From Hymenobacter fodinae (lineage in GTDB: Bacteria; Bacteroidota; Bacteroidia; Cytophagales; Hymenobacteraceae), in NCBI RefSeq assembly GCF_004745825.1, contig NZ_SRLA01000002.1, forward strand, positions 682,001 to 746,000: a DNA stretch of 64,000 nucleotides, in the 5' to 3' direction. The notes below the pieces were generated by a model, which saw nothing but the letters and a program-made list of their open reading frames with translations, searched no databases and was not told where the DNA came from. The translations under genes were made by a program, and so were the position numbers. Within the stretch, counting starts at the first letter, position 1; each line of letters begins with the position of its first letter. Positions 52,330 through 61,080 of the stretch are shown in pieces.

Positions 52330-53493
52330 GTGCCTGATCTTGACGAACCCCTCTGGCTGCTGATAGCCCATAGCCTGGCCTTTTTGCTGGGTGTTACTTC
52401 CTTGGTTGCCACTGTGTTGCCCTTGCTACGACAAACGGCCTGGTGGATCAGAGTGTTTGATTTTCCGCGCCTGCAGATTGTAGCCGTGGCGCTGCTGTGC
52501 ATTGTGGCCGGTCTGCTGCTGGGCTGGCACCAGCTAGAGGGCAATTGGGGGCTAGTTCTGCTGGCGGCCCTGGCGGTGTCGGTCATTTATCAGGCCATCC
52601 GCATCTTGCCCTACACCCCCCTGGTGAGCAAGCAGGTGGGCGACAGCACCCTCAAAGACGGGAAGCGCCATTTGAGTTTGGCCGTGATGAACGTGCTGCA
52701 GTTCAACAAGCAAGGCGCTAAAGCTCTGGCTGCTCTGCAAGAGTCAGACCCCGATGTGATTATGGCGGTGGAAACCGATGAATGGTGGTACGGGCAGCTG
52801 AAGCCGCTGGAAAAAACGCATCCGTATACCTGTCACGAGCCGCTTGATAACACCTACGGGCTACTCTTTTTCTCGCGCCTGCCCCTGCGAAATTGCCAGA
52901 TCAAGTATCTGCTCGATGACGATGTGCCTTCCCTGCACACGCACGTGCAACTGCCCGATGGCAAAACCTGGGTGCGCTTGTTTGGGCTGCATCCCAAACC
53001 CCCAGCACCCGCCGAGTCGAAAACCAGCACCAAGCGCGACGCCGAGTTGCTGCTCGTGGGGAAGGAAATTGAGGAGCAGGAAGAGCCAACCATTGTGTTT
53101 GGCGATATGAACGACGTGGCCTGGTCGCACACGTCTGAGCTGTTTCGCCGGATTAGTGGCCTACTAGACCCCCGCGTGGGCCGCGGCCTGTTGCCTACCT
53201 TTCACGCCGATTACTCCTTGCTGCGGTGGCCCCTCGACCACGTGTTTGTGTCGCCTGACTTCAAGGTAGATGACATGGAACGCCTGCCGTACGTGGGCTC
53301 TGATCATTTTCCTATTTACATCAAGCTCAGCTACGAACCCCACGACAAGCAGGAGCAGGAAGAAAACCAAGAACAAGCCGACGCGGAAGACCACCAGGAA
53401 GCCAATGAGAAAATACGGGAGGGCTTTGAGGAGGAAACCGAAGAGGAGCTGGAAGAAGCTAATGGTAAGCCTGAGAAGGAGCTTGCCACGTAA
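52330..53493 (+). CDS. Membrane-anchored endonuclease/exonuclease/phosphatase family protein
   Basis: 387 residues from GTG 52330. Three N-terminal hydrophobic segments (about 10-85, e.g. LIAHSLAFLLGVTSLVATVL) anchor an EEP domain (about 115-335) with IMAVETDEWW (metal Glu), FGLHPKPP (His), TIVFGDMNDVAW (Asp/Asn) and GSDHFPIYIKL (catalytic His). The domain faces the periplasm or cytosol; orientation is not clear. Family members hydrolyse phosphodiester bonds in nucleic acids, inositol phosphates or lipids. The C-terminus is an acidic, Gln/Glu-rich 45-residue tail. A hairpin terminator follows. Confidence 0.88.
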   Translation: MPDLDEPLWLLIAHSLAFLLGVTSLVATVLPLLRQTAWWIRVFDFPRLQIVAVALLCIVAGLLLGWHQLEGNWGLVLLAALAVSVIYQAIRILPYTPLVSKQVGDSTLKDGKRHLSLAVMNVLQFNKQGAKALAALQESDPDVIMAVETDEWWYGQLKPLEKTHPYTCHEPLDNTYGLLFFSRLPLRNCQIKYLLDDDVPSLHTHVQLPDGKTWVRLFGLHPKPPAPAESKTSTKRDAELLLVGKEIEEQEEPTIVFGDMNDVAWSHTSELFRRISGLLDPRVGRGLLPTFHADYSLLRWPLDHVFVSPDFKVDDMERLPYVGSDHFPIYIKLSYEPHDKQEQEENQEQADAEDHQEANEKIREGFEEETEEELEEANGKPEKELAT

Positions 53494-53497
53494 ACCC

Positions 53498-53528
53498 AAA
53501 CGGCTGCCGCTCCTACGGCGGCCGTTTT
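53498..53528. terminator. Bidirectional terminator
   Basis: AAACGGCTGCCG and CGGCGGCCGTTTT pair with one mismatch, loop TCCTA. It separates the EEP gene (plus) and the monooxygenase gene (minus). Confidence 0.78.
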
Positions 53529-53529
53529 G

Positions 53530-54681
53530 TTATGTTGGAGGTTCATAAAGCCAGGCCATTTGGCTACGGCTAACGGCCGCCGGGAGAAGGCGCATGAGCG
53601 TGTTGCGTAGGCCAGTCAGCACGGGGTTTTCTAGCTGGCCTACTTGGCCTAGCCGCCAGGAGGTTTCCACAATGCGAGTGGTGCGCGGGAGTCGACGGCG
53701 CTCAAATTCTCGGAAAGCCGCTGCAGGGTCGGGGGCCGTGGCCAAGCAGGTGGATAGCTCGGCGGCGTCTTCGATGGCCATGCCGGCTCCCTGGCCCATG
53801 TTGGGCGTGGTGGCATGGCCGGCATCACCGAGGAGCAGCACGCGGCCGTAGGCCAGGTGCCGCAGCGGTTTCAGGTCCAAGATATCGTTCCAGAGCAGCT
53901 GGTCGTTGCGGGTGAGGCGGAGCAGGTCGGGCACGGGCGCGTGAAATCCCGCAAACTCCCGCTGCAAGTCGGCCACGCGGTACGCCCGAAAAGCGGGGTT
54001 TTGGGGTGTGGGGCTGTTGAGGCAGGCAAACCAGTACACCCGGCCCCCGCCCACGGGTACGTACCCAAACCGCCGGCCCCGCTCACCCCAGGTTTCGCCC
54101 GACTCGCCCACCGGCAGCTGCAGCCGCGCCGCATCTACAATGGCCCGCCAGCAGGTATAGCCGGCGTAGCGGGGCTGGGCCTGGGGCAACAGCTGGCGCC
54201 GCACCCGGGAGCGAAGGCCATCGGCGCCAATCAGAAAGTCAGTGGAGGCAGTGGTGCCATCGGCGAAGTGAACCGCTAGGCCAGTAGGCGTTTCTGCAAA
54301 GCGCTCAAACGGTTTCCCGAGCACCACGGTACCCGCGGGCAAGCCGCGCAGCAGCACCTGCTGCAGCGCAGCCCGGTGAATACCCAGGTTATCGAAGCCC
54401 AGCTTTTGCGTGAACACGGAGGTATCGGCAGCCTGCAGTATGCGGCCCTGCTGGTCGAGCAGGTTGAGGTGTAGCACGGGAGTGCCGTGGGCTTGTACGG
54501 CGTCGTGGAGGCCTAGTTGGTGCAGGGCCCGCATGGCGTTGGCACCTAGCACTACTCCGGCCCCTACTTCGCGCAGCTCCGGCGCGGCCTCGTACACGCG
54601 CACGGAGTGGCCTAGGCCCAGCAGCGCATGGGCAGCAGTAAGTCCGCCAATGCCGGCTCCGACAATAAGAAAGTCTGCCAT
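53530..54681 (-). CDS. FAD-dependent monooxygenase (aromatic hydroxylase, PHBH/UbiH-like)
   Basis: 383 residues from the ATG at 54681, which places the FAD dinucleotide loop GAGIGGLTAAHALLGLGHSV at residue 8, as in the family. Also present: DFLIGADGLRSRVRRQLLP (DG motif) and LLLGDAGHATTPNMGQGAGMAIEDA (GD motif binding ribityl and pyrophosphate). These are class A flavoprotein hydroxylases using NAD(P)H and oxygen on aromatic or quinone-like substrates, 3-hydroxybenzoate/6-hydroxynicotinate-type. Substrate unknown. A minus-strand TACCTTTC box near 54700 may be the promoter. Confidence 0.92.
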   Translation of the reverse strand: MADFLIVGAGIGGLTAAHALLGLGHSVRVYEAAPELREVGAGVVLGANAMRALHQLGLHDAVQAHGTPVLHLNLLDQQGRILQAADTSVFTQKLGFDNLGIHRAALQQVLLRGLPAGTVVLGKPFERFAETPTGLAVHFADGTTASTDFLIGADGLRSRVRRQLLPQAQPRYAGYTCWRAIVDAARLQLPVGESGETWGERGRRFGYVPVGGGRVYWFACLNSPTPQNPAFRAYRVADLQREFAGFHAPVPDLLRLTRNDQLLWNDILDLKPLRHLAYGRVLLLGDAGHATTPNMGQGAGMAIEDAAELSTCLATAPDPAAAFREFERRRLPRTTRIVETSWRLGQVGQLENPVLTGLRNTLMRLLPAAVSRSQMAWLYEPPT

Positions 54682-54707
54682 TGCAATGTGTGGGTGAACA
54701 GCCGAAA

Positions 54708-55067
54708 GGTACGATGGCGCAACTCTACGCGCTGCCGCATGGGGATTCAGTGAAGCTAGTGGCCTGGTAATGCTACCGCTCATGGCAAGCCCGATACCAG
54801 TAGAAATACTGAGGCGGGGGCGAGAGTACGACCACCGCGCCTAACTGGCGGCGCGCAGGAGAAAGCTACTGAAAAGAAATTACGCGTTTTCAGCCACTGG
54901 AAACCCGTAATTATTCGGGAGTAAAAGGAGGGAAGCTGCCGTTTAGTTGAATGCAGATGCTTGGGTTACCGGTGTCTGGCTTACGCCATCATTATTCCGT
55001 GCAAGCCGGTCGTAATCAAAGCAAACACGGCGTTCATCCACCTTTCTTACCTCTGTTACCCCCACGT
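54708..55067. other. Intergenic region with nothing recognised
   Basis: About 360 bases between the divergent monooxygenase and STAS genes. No ORF with support, no RNA gene and no strong hairpin; it probably holds the STAS promoter, but no exact TAnnTTTG was seen. Confidence 0.4.
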
Positions 55068-55373
55068 ATGGCTACTGCCCTTACCTCCGCCGCTACCAGC
55101 CTCTCTTCCCTCACCCCCCTCGACCTGGACAGAGTAGATGCTATTCAGGTGATTAGAACCCTGGCTCAGCAACCCGGTCAGACGCGCCCCCAGTTTGTGG
55201 TGGATTGCGGCAGCTTGCAGTGCTTACGGGCAATGGGGGTGAGCTACGTAGTATCGCAGCTGCTTCTGCTGCACCAGAGTGGCTCGGGCGTGTGGCTTCG
55301 TAATGTGAGCCCAGTGCTTAAGCGGTGCCTCAAGGTGCTCCGCCTCAATTCTCTGTTCCGGGTTATGAACTAA
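55068..55373 (+). CDS. STAS-domain protein (anti-anti-sigma-like)
   Basis: 101 residues from the ATG at 55068; the longer frame adds a non-conserved leader. The STAS fold is seen from about residue 20: QFVVDCGSLQCLRAMGVSYVVSQLLLLHQSGSGVWLRNV (pieces), followed by VLKRCLKVLRLNSLFRVMN. In classical anti-anti-sigma factors a Ser in the D-x-S/T-G loop is phosphorylated; here the loop reads DCGSLQCLRAMG, so a Ser is available but the context is unusual. No kinase or sigma partner gene is adjacent. A role in stress or surface regulation is inference. Confidence 0.8.
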   Translation: MATALTSAATSLSSLTPLDLDRVDAIQVIRTLAQQPGQTRPQFVVDCGSLQCLRAMGVSYVVSQLLLLHQSGSGVWLRNVSPVLKRCLKVLRLNSLFRVMN

Positions 55374-55478
55374 CGCCAGACCAGGCTACCACCTCGTCTG
55401 CCTCCTGCCGCATGCTGTCGTCACCTGAATGGCCGCATGAGGTGTAGCCCGGGCTAGGCCTATGCTGCAACCCCCTCG

Positions 55479-55511
55479 AAAGGGCACCGCAAATAATTGT
55501 GGTGCCCTTTT
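55479..55511 (+). terminator. Terminator downstream of the STAS gene
   Basis: AAAGGGCACC (55479) and GGTGCCCTTTT (55501-55511) with a 12-base loop, about 105 bases after the stop. Confidence 0.8.
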
Positions 55512-55640
55512 GTGTATTTGGCGGGACTAGGTCAGAATACGTGCCGGAAGAGTGGCCTAGCGCGCAGCCGGGCCTCTCCGGGCCAAGCGGCGCACCCGAT
55601 TTTCTGACGGTAGAATACTGCCGTACCTGGTTTGTTGACG

Positions 55641-55856
55641 CTAGTGAAATTCGGGCGGTCCTAGGCTAGTGAGTAGCTCTTCCACGGATATATCTCCGCA
55701 GGCGTACAGGTCAAGCAAGCGCAATTCACAGGGGCTGGGGTAGAGGTGCGTGCCTTCCGTTAGGTTCAGTAAGAGCGTAACCAGGCGCCGGCGGCCCTGC
55801 TCAGTAGTAAGCAAGTCGGGCTGCTGAGACGACCACAGAGCAAGTAAGTTTTTCAT
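55641..55856 (-). CDS. Small hypothetical protein
   Basis: 71 residues, MKNLLALWSSQQPDLLTTEQG to GPPEFH. Composition is Leu-rich and amphipathic, with a late LLDLYACGDISVEELLTSLG that resembles a short helical antitoxin- or adaptor-like hairpin (G-D-I-S-x-E-E-L). No homologue recognised. An ATG start, normal codon use and a self-contained length support it as a real gene; no partner gene is next to it. Confidence 0.55.
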   Translation of the reverse strand: MKNLLALWSSQQPDLLTTEQGRRRLVTLLLNLTEGTHLYPSPCELRLLDLYACGDISVEELLTSLGPPEFH

Positions 55857-56635
55857 AATGAAAGTTCGTCCGGCAGGAAGTTCTGCACAACCGAAGAAAA
55901 GCGGGTTTTATTGAAGATTGATACTTATTTCCCCCCCCCCCTTAAATACGGATCAAGCCTCGCGAGCGGGTTAGTAACCAGGGGTTTACTCAGAACTGCC
56001 AGAAGTGGGAGGGCGAAGCGGCATAGGCCAGTGCTATACCCCGATGGCTATGTAGCTCAGGTTATGTGCAAGGGCGAAAAAAGCTGGGGCAGAAGCACGC
56101 GCATGCGCCCATGAGCCACCCAACGAAACCAGGTGGTGCAAAAAACAGGCCGACGGAATGAGGCGATGGTGAAGTATCTGAACAGCGGGGGAAATATCTG
56201 GTAACGGGTATATAAAAATTTGAATTATAGCATGCTATAGGTGAAATACCTCTGATAGTGGCCTAGATGAATAGTTGCTTCATGTAGTCTTCATGCCATA
56301 CGGAGTGCTTTGTATCACCAACCTATGACGCATGGCCTACAGCCACCGCATTTACTCCGTTTCCGCGGGCCCTCAACGGGTGGTAGTAGCCTCGTCAATT
56401 AGCAAGCATGTACGAAGACACCTTAGGTAGAAATCTCCAGCCCACTAACCTCGTAGGTCGGCCCCCACAACTATCGTACTGGCCCTGGCTTCCGCAGCCG
56501 CTAGGCCACCTGCTTCATCCGGCAGCCACAGTAGTTGCCTCGCTACTGGCCTAGGCAGGCACCGCTCGCATTCTATCCCACACAACACACTATCCTCTGG
56601 ATCACCAAACGCCTGATAAGGCACCTAAGACCCTT
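55857..56635. other. 780-base region without a convincing gene
   Basis: Holds an 11-C run (55931-55941), a perfect 14-bp palindrome TATAGCATGCTATA (56226-56239), a short tRNA-D-arm-like phrase (TGTAGCTCAGG at 56051) that does not fold into a tRNA, and several GGCCTA-type octamers. A 67-codon frame at 55911-56114 has no support. The promoter of the efflux operon must lie here or further right, but no exact box was found. Confidence 0.5.
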
Positions 56636-57727
56636 ATGAAAGGAAGGTTCGCGCTCATGTTTATGGGCTTGGGCATGTTGTATTCCGCTACAAGCTGCTC
56701 CGAAAAGAAAGAAGAAAAGGAAGAACAAGTTAAATTCCTGGTTACTAGCCCCTGGCAAAAAGACACGACTATTACCAAGGAGTACGTGTCGCAGATTCAT
56801 TCCATTCAGCACATTGAGCTGCGGGCCCTGGAAAAAGGCTATCTGCAGAAGATTTTTGTGGATGAGGGCCAGCAGGTGCATGAGGGACAAGTGATGTTCC
56901 AGATCATGCCCATGCTGTACCAGGCCGAGCTGAAGAAGTCGCAGGCCGAAGCCAAGTTCGTGGATCTGGAATACCAGAACACCAAGAAGCTGGCCGACAA
57001 CAACGTGGTATCGAAGAGCGAGCTGGCCCTTTCGCAGGCCAAGCTGGAAAAAGCCAAGGCCGATGTGGCTCTGGCCCAAACGCACCTGGGTTTCACCACC
57101 ATTCGGGCGCCCTTCAGTGGCATCATGGACCACTTCCAGGCCCGGCTAGGTAGCTTGGTAGACGAGGGCGACCTGCTGACCACGCTCTCCGACAACAGCA
57201 AGATGTGGGTGTACTACAACGTGCCAGAAGCCGAGTACCTGTCGTACAAAGCCCACGCCGCCAAGACCGACAGCGCCATGCGCGTGAAGCTGAAAATGGC
57301 CAACAACGAGGTGTTCCAGTACCCTGGCGTAGTGCAGACCATTGAGGCCGACTTCAACAACGAAACCGGCAACATCGCCTTCCGGGCCACTTTTCCTAAC
57401 CCTAAGGGGCTGCTGCGCAACGGTGAAACGGGTAGCGTGCTGATGACGGTGCCCATGAAAAACGCCATCATCATTCCACAGAAAGCCACCTTCGAAGTGC
57501 TCGAAAAGAAGTTCGTGTACGTGGTGGACAAAAACAACGTGGTGCACCAGAAGGAAGTGGTAGTGGCGTCTGAAATGCCTGACCTCTACGTGGTTTCGAG
57601 TGGCCTAGCCGCCACCGACAAGATCATGCTGGAAGGCATCCGGAAAGTGAAGGACGGCGACAAGATCAGCTTCACTTACCAAGACCCCAAGTCGGTCGTG
57701 TCGCACCTAAAAGTGTACTCTGAATAA
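56636..57727 (+). CDS. RND efflux periplasmic adaptor subunit
   Basis: 363 residues with lipoprotein signal (LGMLYSATSC, Cys21). Membrane-fusion architecture: lipoyl-like half (IELRALEKGYLQKIFVDEGQQVHEGQ), coiled-coil hairpin (QAELKKSQAEAKFVDLEYQ ... SELALSQAKLEKAKADVAL), second lipoyl half (THLGFTTIRAPFSGIMDHF), beta-barrel (MRVKLKMANNEVFQYPG) and membrane-proximal domain. It bridges the RND pump and the outer-membrane channel. The pump gene follows after a 173-base gap that contains an inverted-repeat element. Confidence 0.94.
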   Translation: MKGRFALMFMGLGMLYSATSCSEKKEEKEEQVKFLVTSPWQKDTTITKEYVSQIHSIQHIELRALEKGYLQKIFVDEGQQVHEGQVMFQIMPMLYQAELKKSQAEAKFVDLEYQNTKKLADNNVVSKSELALSQAKLEKAKADVALAQTHLGFTTIRAPFSGIMDHFQARLGSLVDEGDLLTTLSDNSKMWVYYNVPEAEYLSYKAHAAKTDSAMRVKLKMANNEVFQYPGVVQTIEADFNNETGNIAFRATFPNPKGLLRNGETGSVLMTVPMKNAIIIPQKATFEVLEKKFVYVVDKNNVVHQKEVVVASEMPDLYVVSSGLAATDKIMLEGIRKVKDGDKISFTYQDPKSVVSHLKVYSE

Positions 57728-57748
57728 TAGCAAAATGCCGATACAGAA

Positions 57749-57873
57749 CGTCATGTCGAGCCTGTCGAGGAACCGCAGGAAGGCGTAGCCAATCTCGCTT
57801 GCTGACGTCTGAGATGAACTTCAACGAGGGTAATTACCCTCTGGCAAGATGTCTCGACAAGCTCGACATGACG
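57749..57873. repeat. Inverted-repeat (REP-like) element inside the efflux operon
   Basis: Left arm 57749-57769 (CGTCATGTCGAGCCTGTCGA...) and right arm 57853-57873 are complementary at 20 of 21 positions, enclosing 83 bases. An inner GAGGGTAATTACCCTC palindrome sits near 57826-57841. CGTCATGTCGAGC-type units are familiar as dispersed repeats in Bacteroidetes; a mobile or structural-RNA role is inferred. Confidence 0.75.
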
Positions 57874-57900
57874 GTCTTTTGGCGCTAATAGCAATGTATA

Positions 57901-60900
57901 ATGTTCAGTAGATTCCTTCGTAGGCCAGTGTTTGCCATCGTGATATCGGTGGTAATCATGTTCCTGGGGGTTTTGGCCATCAAAACCCTCCCCAACTCGC
58001 AATTCCCGGAGATTTCGCCGCCCATGGTAATGGTGAGCACGGCGTATCCGGGCGCCAGTGCCAAGGTGCTGACCGAGTCGGTACTCATCCCGCTGGAGCA
58101 GGCCATCAACGGCGTGCCCGGCATGAAGTACATGACCTCCGACGCCGTATCGGCCGGTGAGGCCAACATTCAGATTGTGTTCAATCTGGGCACCGACCCC
58201 GAGCAGGCGGTAGTAAACGTGAACACCCGCATTGCGCAGATCCTGAACCGCTTACCGGTGCTGGTGCAGCGCGAAGGTGTGGTGGTAAACCGCGTGGTGC
58301 CGAACATGCTCATGTATGTGAACCTCTACAGCAAGGACAAGAATACCGACATGCGGTACTTGTTCAACTACGCTGGGGTAAACATGCTGCCCGAAATTCA
58401 GCGCATCGACGGTATCGGCCGCGCCAGCATCCTGGGTTCTCGCCAGTACGCCATGCGCGTGTGGCTGAAGCCCGACCGGATGCGGGCCTACAACCTCTCC
58501 GTGGATGACGTGATGGAAGCCCTCAACGACCAGAGCGTAATTGGCTCGCCGGGTCGTATCGGCCGCTCCGATGGTAAAGAAGCCTCCGCCCTGGAATACG
58601 TACTGACCTACAAGGGCCGCTTCAACGACGTAGAGGAGTACAAGAACGTTATCATCAAGGCCAACGCCAACGGTGAAACGCTGCGCCTCAAAGACGTAGC
58701 CAACGTGGAGCTGGGCTCGGAGTTCTACGATATCTACTCCAACCTCGATGGCTACCCCTCGGCGGCCATTATGCTGAAGCAGACCTACGGCTCCAACGCC
58801 TCTGATGTAATCAAGAGCGTGAAAGCCAAGCTGGAAGAGCTGAAGAAAACCATGCCCCCTGGCATGGACTACAAAATCAGCTACGACGTATCGAGCTTCC
58901 TCGACGCTTCCACCGAAAACGTAATCCACACCCTGCGCGACGCCTTTATTCTGGTAGCCATTGTGGTGTTCCTGTTCCTCGGCGACTGGCGCTCTACGCT
59001 CATCCCGATTATTGCCGTGCCGGTGTCGCTGGTAGGGGCGTTCATCGCCATGCAGGCCTTCGGCATGACCATCAACATGATTACGCTCTTCGCGCTGGTA
59101 CTGGCCATCGGTATCGTAGTCGATGACGCTATTGTGGTGGTGGAAGCCGTGCACGCCAAGATGGAGGAGAAGCACCTTTCGCCCTACGGCGCAGTGCGCG
59201 AAGTAGTGGGTGAAATCAGCGGCGCTATTATCGCCATTACCATCCTGATGACGGCGGTATTCGTGCCGGTGGCCTTCATGAGCGGTCCGGTAGGTATTTT
59301 CTACCGCCAGTTCTCCATCACCATGGCCTCGTCTATCGTCATCTCGGGTATTGTGGCCCTGACACTGACGCCGGTGCTCTGCGCCATGATTCTGAAGAAC
59401 AACCACGGCCAGCCCCGCAAGAAGACGCCTATTAACCGCTTCATTGACTGGTTTAACCGCGGGTTTGAGCGCCTGACCGGCCGCTACACCAACATTTTGG
59501 AGAAGGTAGTTGACCGCCGGGTGTTCACCTTCGGTATTCTGATTGCCTTCGGCTTTGGCATCTTCGGTATCTCGTCTACGCTGCCTTCGGGCTTCATCCC
59601 GGCCGAAGACCAGGGCATGCTCTACGCCATTATCCAAACGCCTCCCGGCTCCACGCTGGAGCGCACCAACGCCTTGTCGCAGCAGCTCTCGAAGCTGGCG
59701 GAGAAAGTGCCCGGCATCGAAAGCGTATCATCGCTGGCGGGTTACGAGGTGCTGACCGAGGGCCGTGGTTCGAACGCCGGTACCCTACTGATCAGCCTTA
59801 AGCCCTGGGAAGAGCGGAAGGAGTCGGTGCACGACATCGTGGAGAACCTTGAGAAAAAGGCCAAGGAAATTCCCGGCGCGACCATTGAATTCTTCGAGCC
59901 GCCAGCAGTACCCGGCTACGGCGCGGCGGGTGGTTTCCAGCTGCAGCTGCTTGATAAAACCGCCACCGGCGACTATAAAGCGCTGGAAAAGGTAAATGAG
60001 GACTTCATGGCCGAGCTGAAAAAGCGCAAGGAGCTGAGCGGCCTGTTCACCTTCTTCTCGGCCAACTATCCGCAGTACGAGCTGCAGATCGACAACCAGC
60101 TGGCCATGCAGAAGGGCGTGAGTATTGGCAATGCCATGAATACGCTGAGCATTATGATTGGCTCGACCTACGAGCTGGGCTTCATCAAGTATCAGCGCTT
60201 CTTCAAGGTGTTCGTGCAGGCTTCGCCGGAGTACCGCCGCCTGCCGAAGGACGTGCTGGATATGTGGGTGAAGAACGACAAGGGCGAAATGGTGCCGCTC
60301 TCGGCTTTCATGAAGATTGTGAAGAGCCAGGGCGCCAACGAAATCAACCGCTACAACATGTACCCCACGGCTTCCATCCGCGGCGATGCAGCGGCCGGTT
60401 ACAGCTCCGGTGAGGCCATCAAGGCCGTGCAAGAAGTTGCAGCCAAAACCCTGCCCCGCGGCTACGACATCGACTGGGGTGGCCTCTCGAAAGACGAAGT
60501 TAGCCGCGGCAATGAGGCCATCTACATCTTCCTAGTGGTTATCGTGTTCGTGTACCTGGTGCTGGCCGCGCAGTATGAAAGCTTCCTGCTGCCCCTGGCC
60601 GTAATCCTGTCCTTGCCCGCGGGTATTTTCGGCTCCTTCCTACTGATCAAAACCATGGGCCTGGCTAACAACATCTACGCCCAGGTAGGCCTGGTCATGC
60701 TTGTAGGCCTGTTGGGTAAGAACGCGGTGCTGATTGTGGAATTCGCGGTGCAGAAGCACGAGGAAGGGATGTCGGTGCGCGACGCGGCCATTGAAGGTGC
60801 TAAGGTGCGTTTCCGCCCGATTCTGATGACCTCGTTCGCCTTCATTGCCGGTCTGATTCCGCTGGTACTGGCCCACGGCGCCGGGGCCATTGGTAACCGC

Positions 60901-61080
60901 ACCATTGGCACCTCAGCCCTCGGGGGCATGCTGTTCGGTACCATTTTCGGGGTAATTATTGTGCCAGGGCTTTATTACATCTTCGGCACCCTGGCCTCCG
61001 GCCGCAAGCTGATTGGGGATGAAAACGAACACCCCTTGTCGGAGTTCGAGCCGCACGTATTAGTTGAAGAACATGCTTAA
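57901..61080 (+). CDS. RND efflux inner-membrane pump (HAE1/AcrB family)
   Basis: 1059 residues, full length for AcrB-type pumps. N-terminal FLRRPVFAIVISVVIMFLG (helix 1), porter loops, helix 4 ALVLAIGIVVDDAIVVVEAVH with the two proton-relay Asp, and helix 10 GLVMLVGLLGKNAVLIVEFAV with the relay Lys. Substrates are typically hydrophobic drugs, detergents or lipids; not readable here. The channel gene starts 8 bases before its stop (ATG at 61073), showing translational coupling. Together with the adaptor and channel this is a complete tripartite efflux system. Confidence 0.97.
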   Translation: MFSRFLRRPVFAIVISVVIMFLGVLAIKTLPNSQFPEISPPMVMVSTAYPGASAKVLTESVLIPLEQAINGVPGMKYMTSDAVSAGEANIQIVFNLGTDPEQAVVNVNTRIAQILNRLPVLVQREGVVVNRVVPNMLMYVNLYSKDKNTDMRYLFNYAGVNMLPEIQRIDGIGRASILGSRQYAMRVWLKPDRMRAYNLSVDDVMEALNDQSVIGSPGRIGRSDGKEASALEYVLTYKGRFNDVEEYKNVIIKANANGETLRLKDVANVELGSEFYDIYSNLDGYPSAAIMLKQTYGSNASDVIKSVKAKLEELKKTMPPGMDYKISYDVSSFLDASTENVIHTLRDAFILVAIVVFLFLGDWRSTLIPIIAVPVSLVGAFIAMQAFGMTINMITLFALVLAIGIVVDDAIVVVEAVHAKMEEKHLSPYGAVREVVGEISGAIIAITILMTAVFVPVAFMSGPVGIFYRQFSITMASSIVISGIVALTLTPVLCAMILKNNHGQPRKKTPINRFIDWFNRGFERLTGRYTNILEKVVDRRVFTFGILIAFGFGIFGISSTLPSGFIPAEDQGMLYAIIQTPPGSTLERTNALSQQLSKLAEKVPGIESVSSLAGYEVLTEGRGSNAGTLLISLKPWEERKESVHDIVENLEKKAKEIPGATIEFFEPPAVPGYGAAGGFQLQLLDKTATGDYKALEKVNEDFMAELKKRKELSGLFTFFSANYPQYELQIDNQLAMQKGVSIGNAMNTLSIMIGSTYELGFIKYQRFFKVFVQASPEYRRLPKDVLDMWVKNDKGEMVPLSAFMKIVKSQGANEINRYNMYPTASIRGDAAAGYSSGEAIKAVQEVAAKTLPRGYDIDWGGLSKDEVSRGNEAIYIFLVVIVFVYLVLAAQYESFLLPLAVILSLPAGIFGSFLLIKTMGLANNIYAQVGLVMLVGLLGKNAVLIVEFAVQKHEEGMSVRDAAIEGAKVRFRPILMTSFAFIAGLIPLVLAHGAGAIGNRTIGTSALGGMLFGTIFGVIIVPGLYYIFGTLASGRKLIGDENEHPLSEFEPHVLVEEHA

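Noticed and set aside
56041..56110. tRNA-like phrase TGTAGCTCAGG
   Set aside because: No acceptor, anticodon or T-arm can be paired around it.
55911..56114. 67-codon frame in the gene-poor region
   Set aside because: Contains the C11 tract translation (Pro run) and no conserved feature.
58252..59637. 461-codon minus-strand frame opposite the RND pump
   Set aside because: Antisense shadow of the pump gene, with biased His/Gly/Val content and no recognisable domain.
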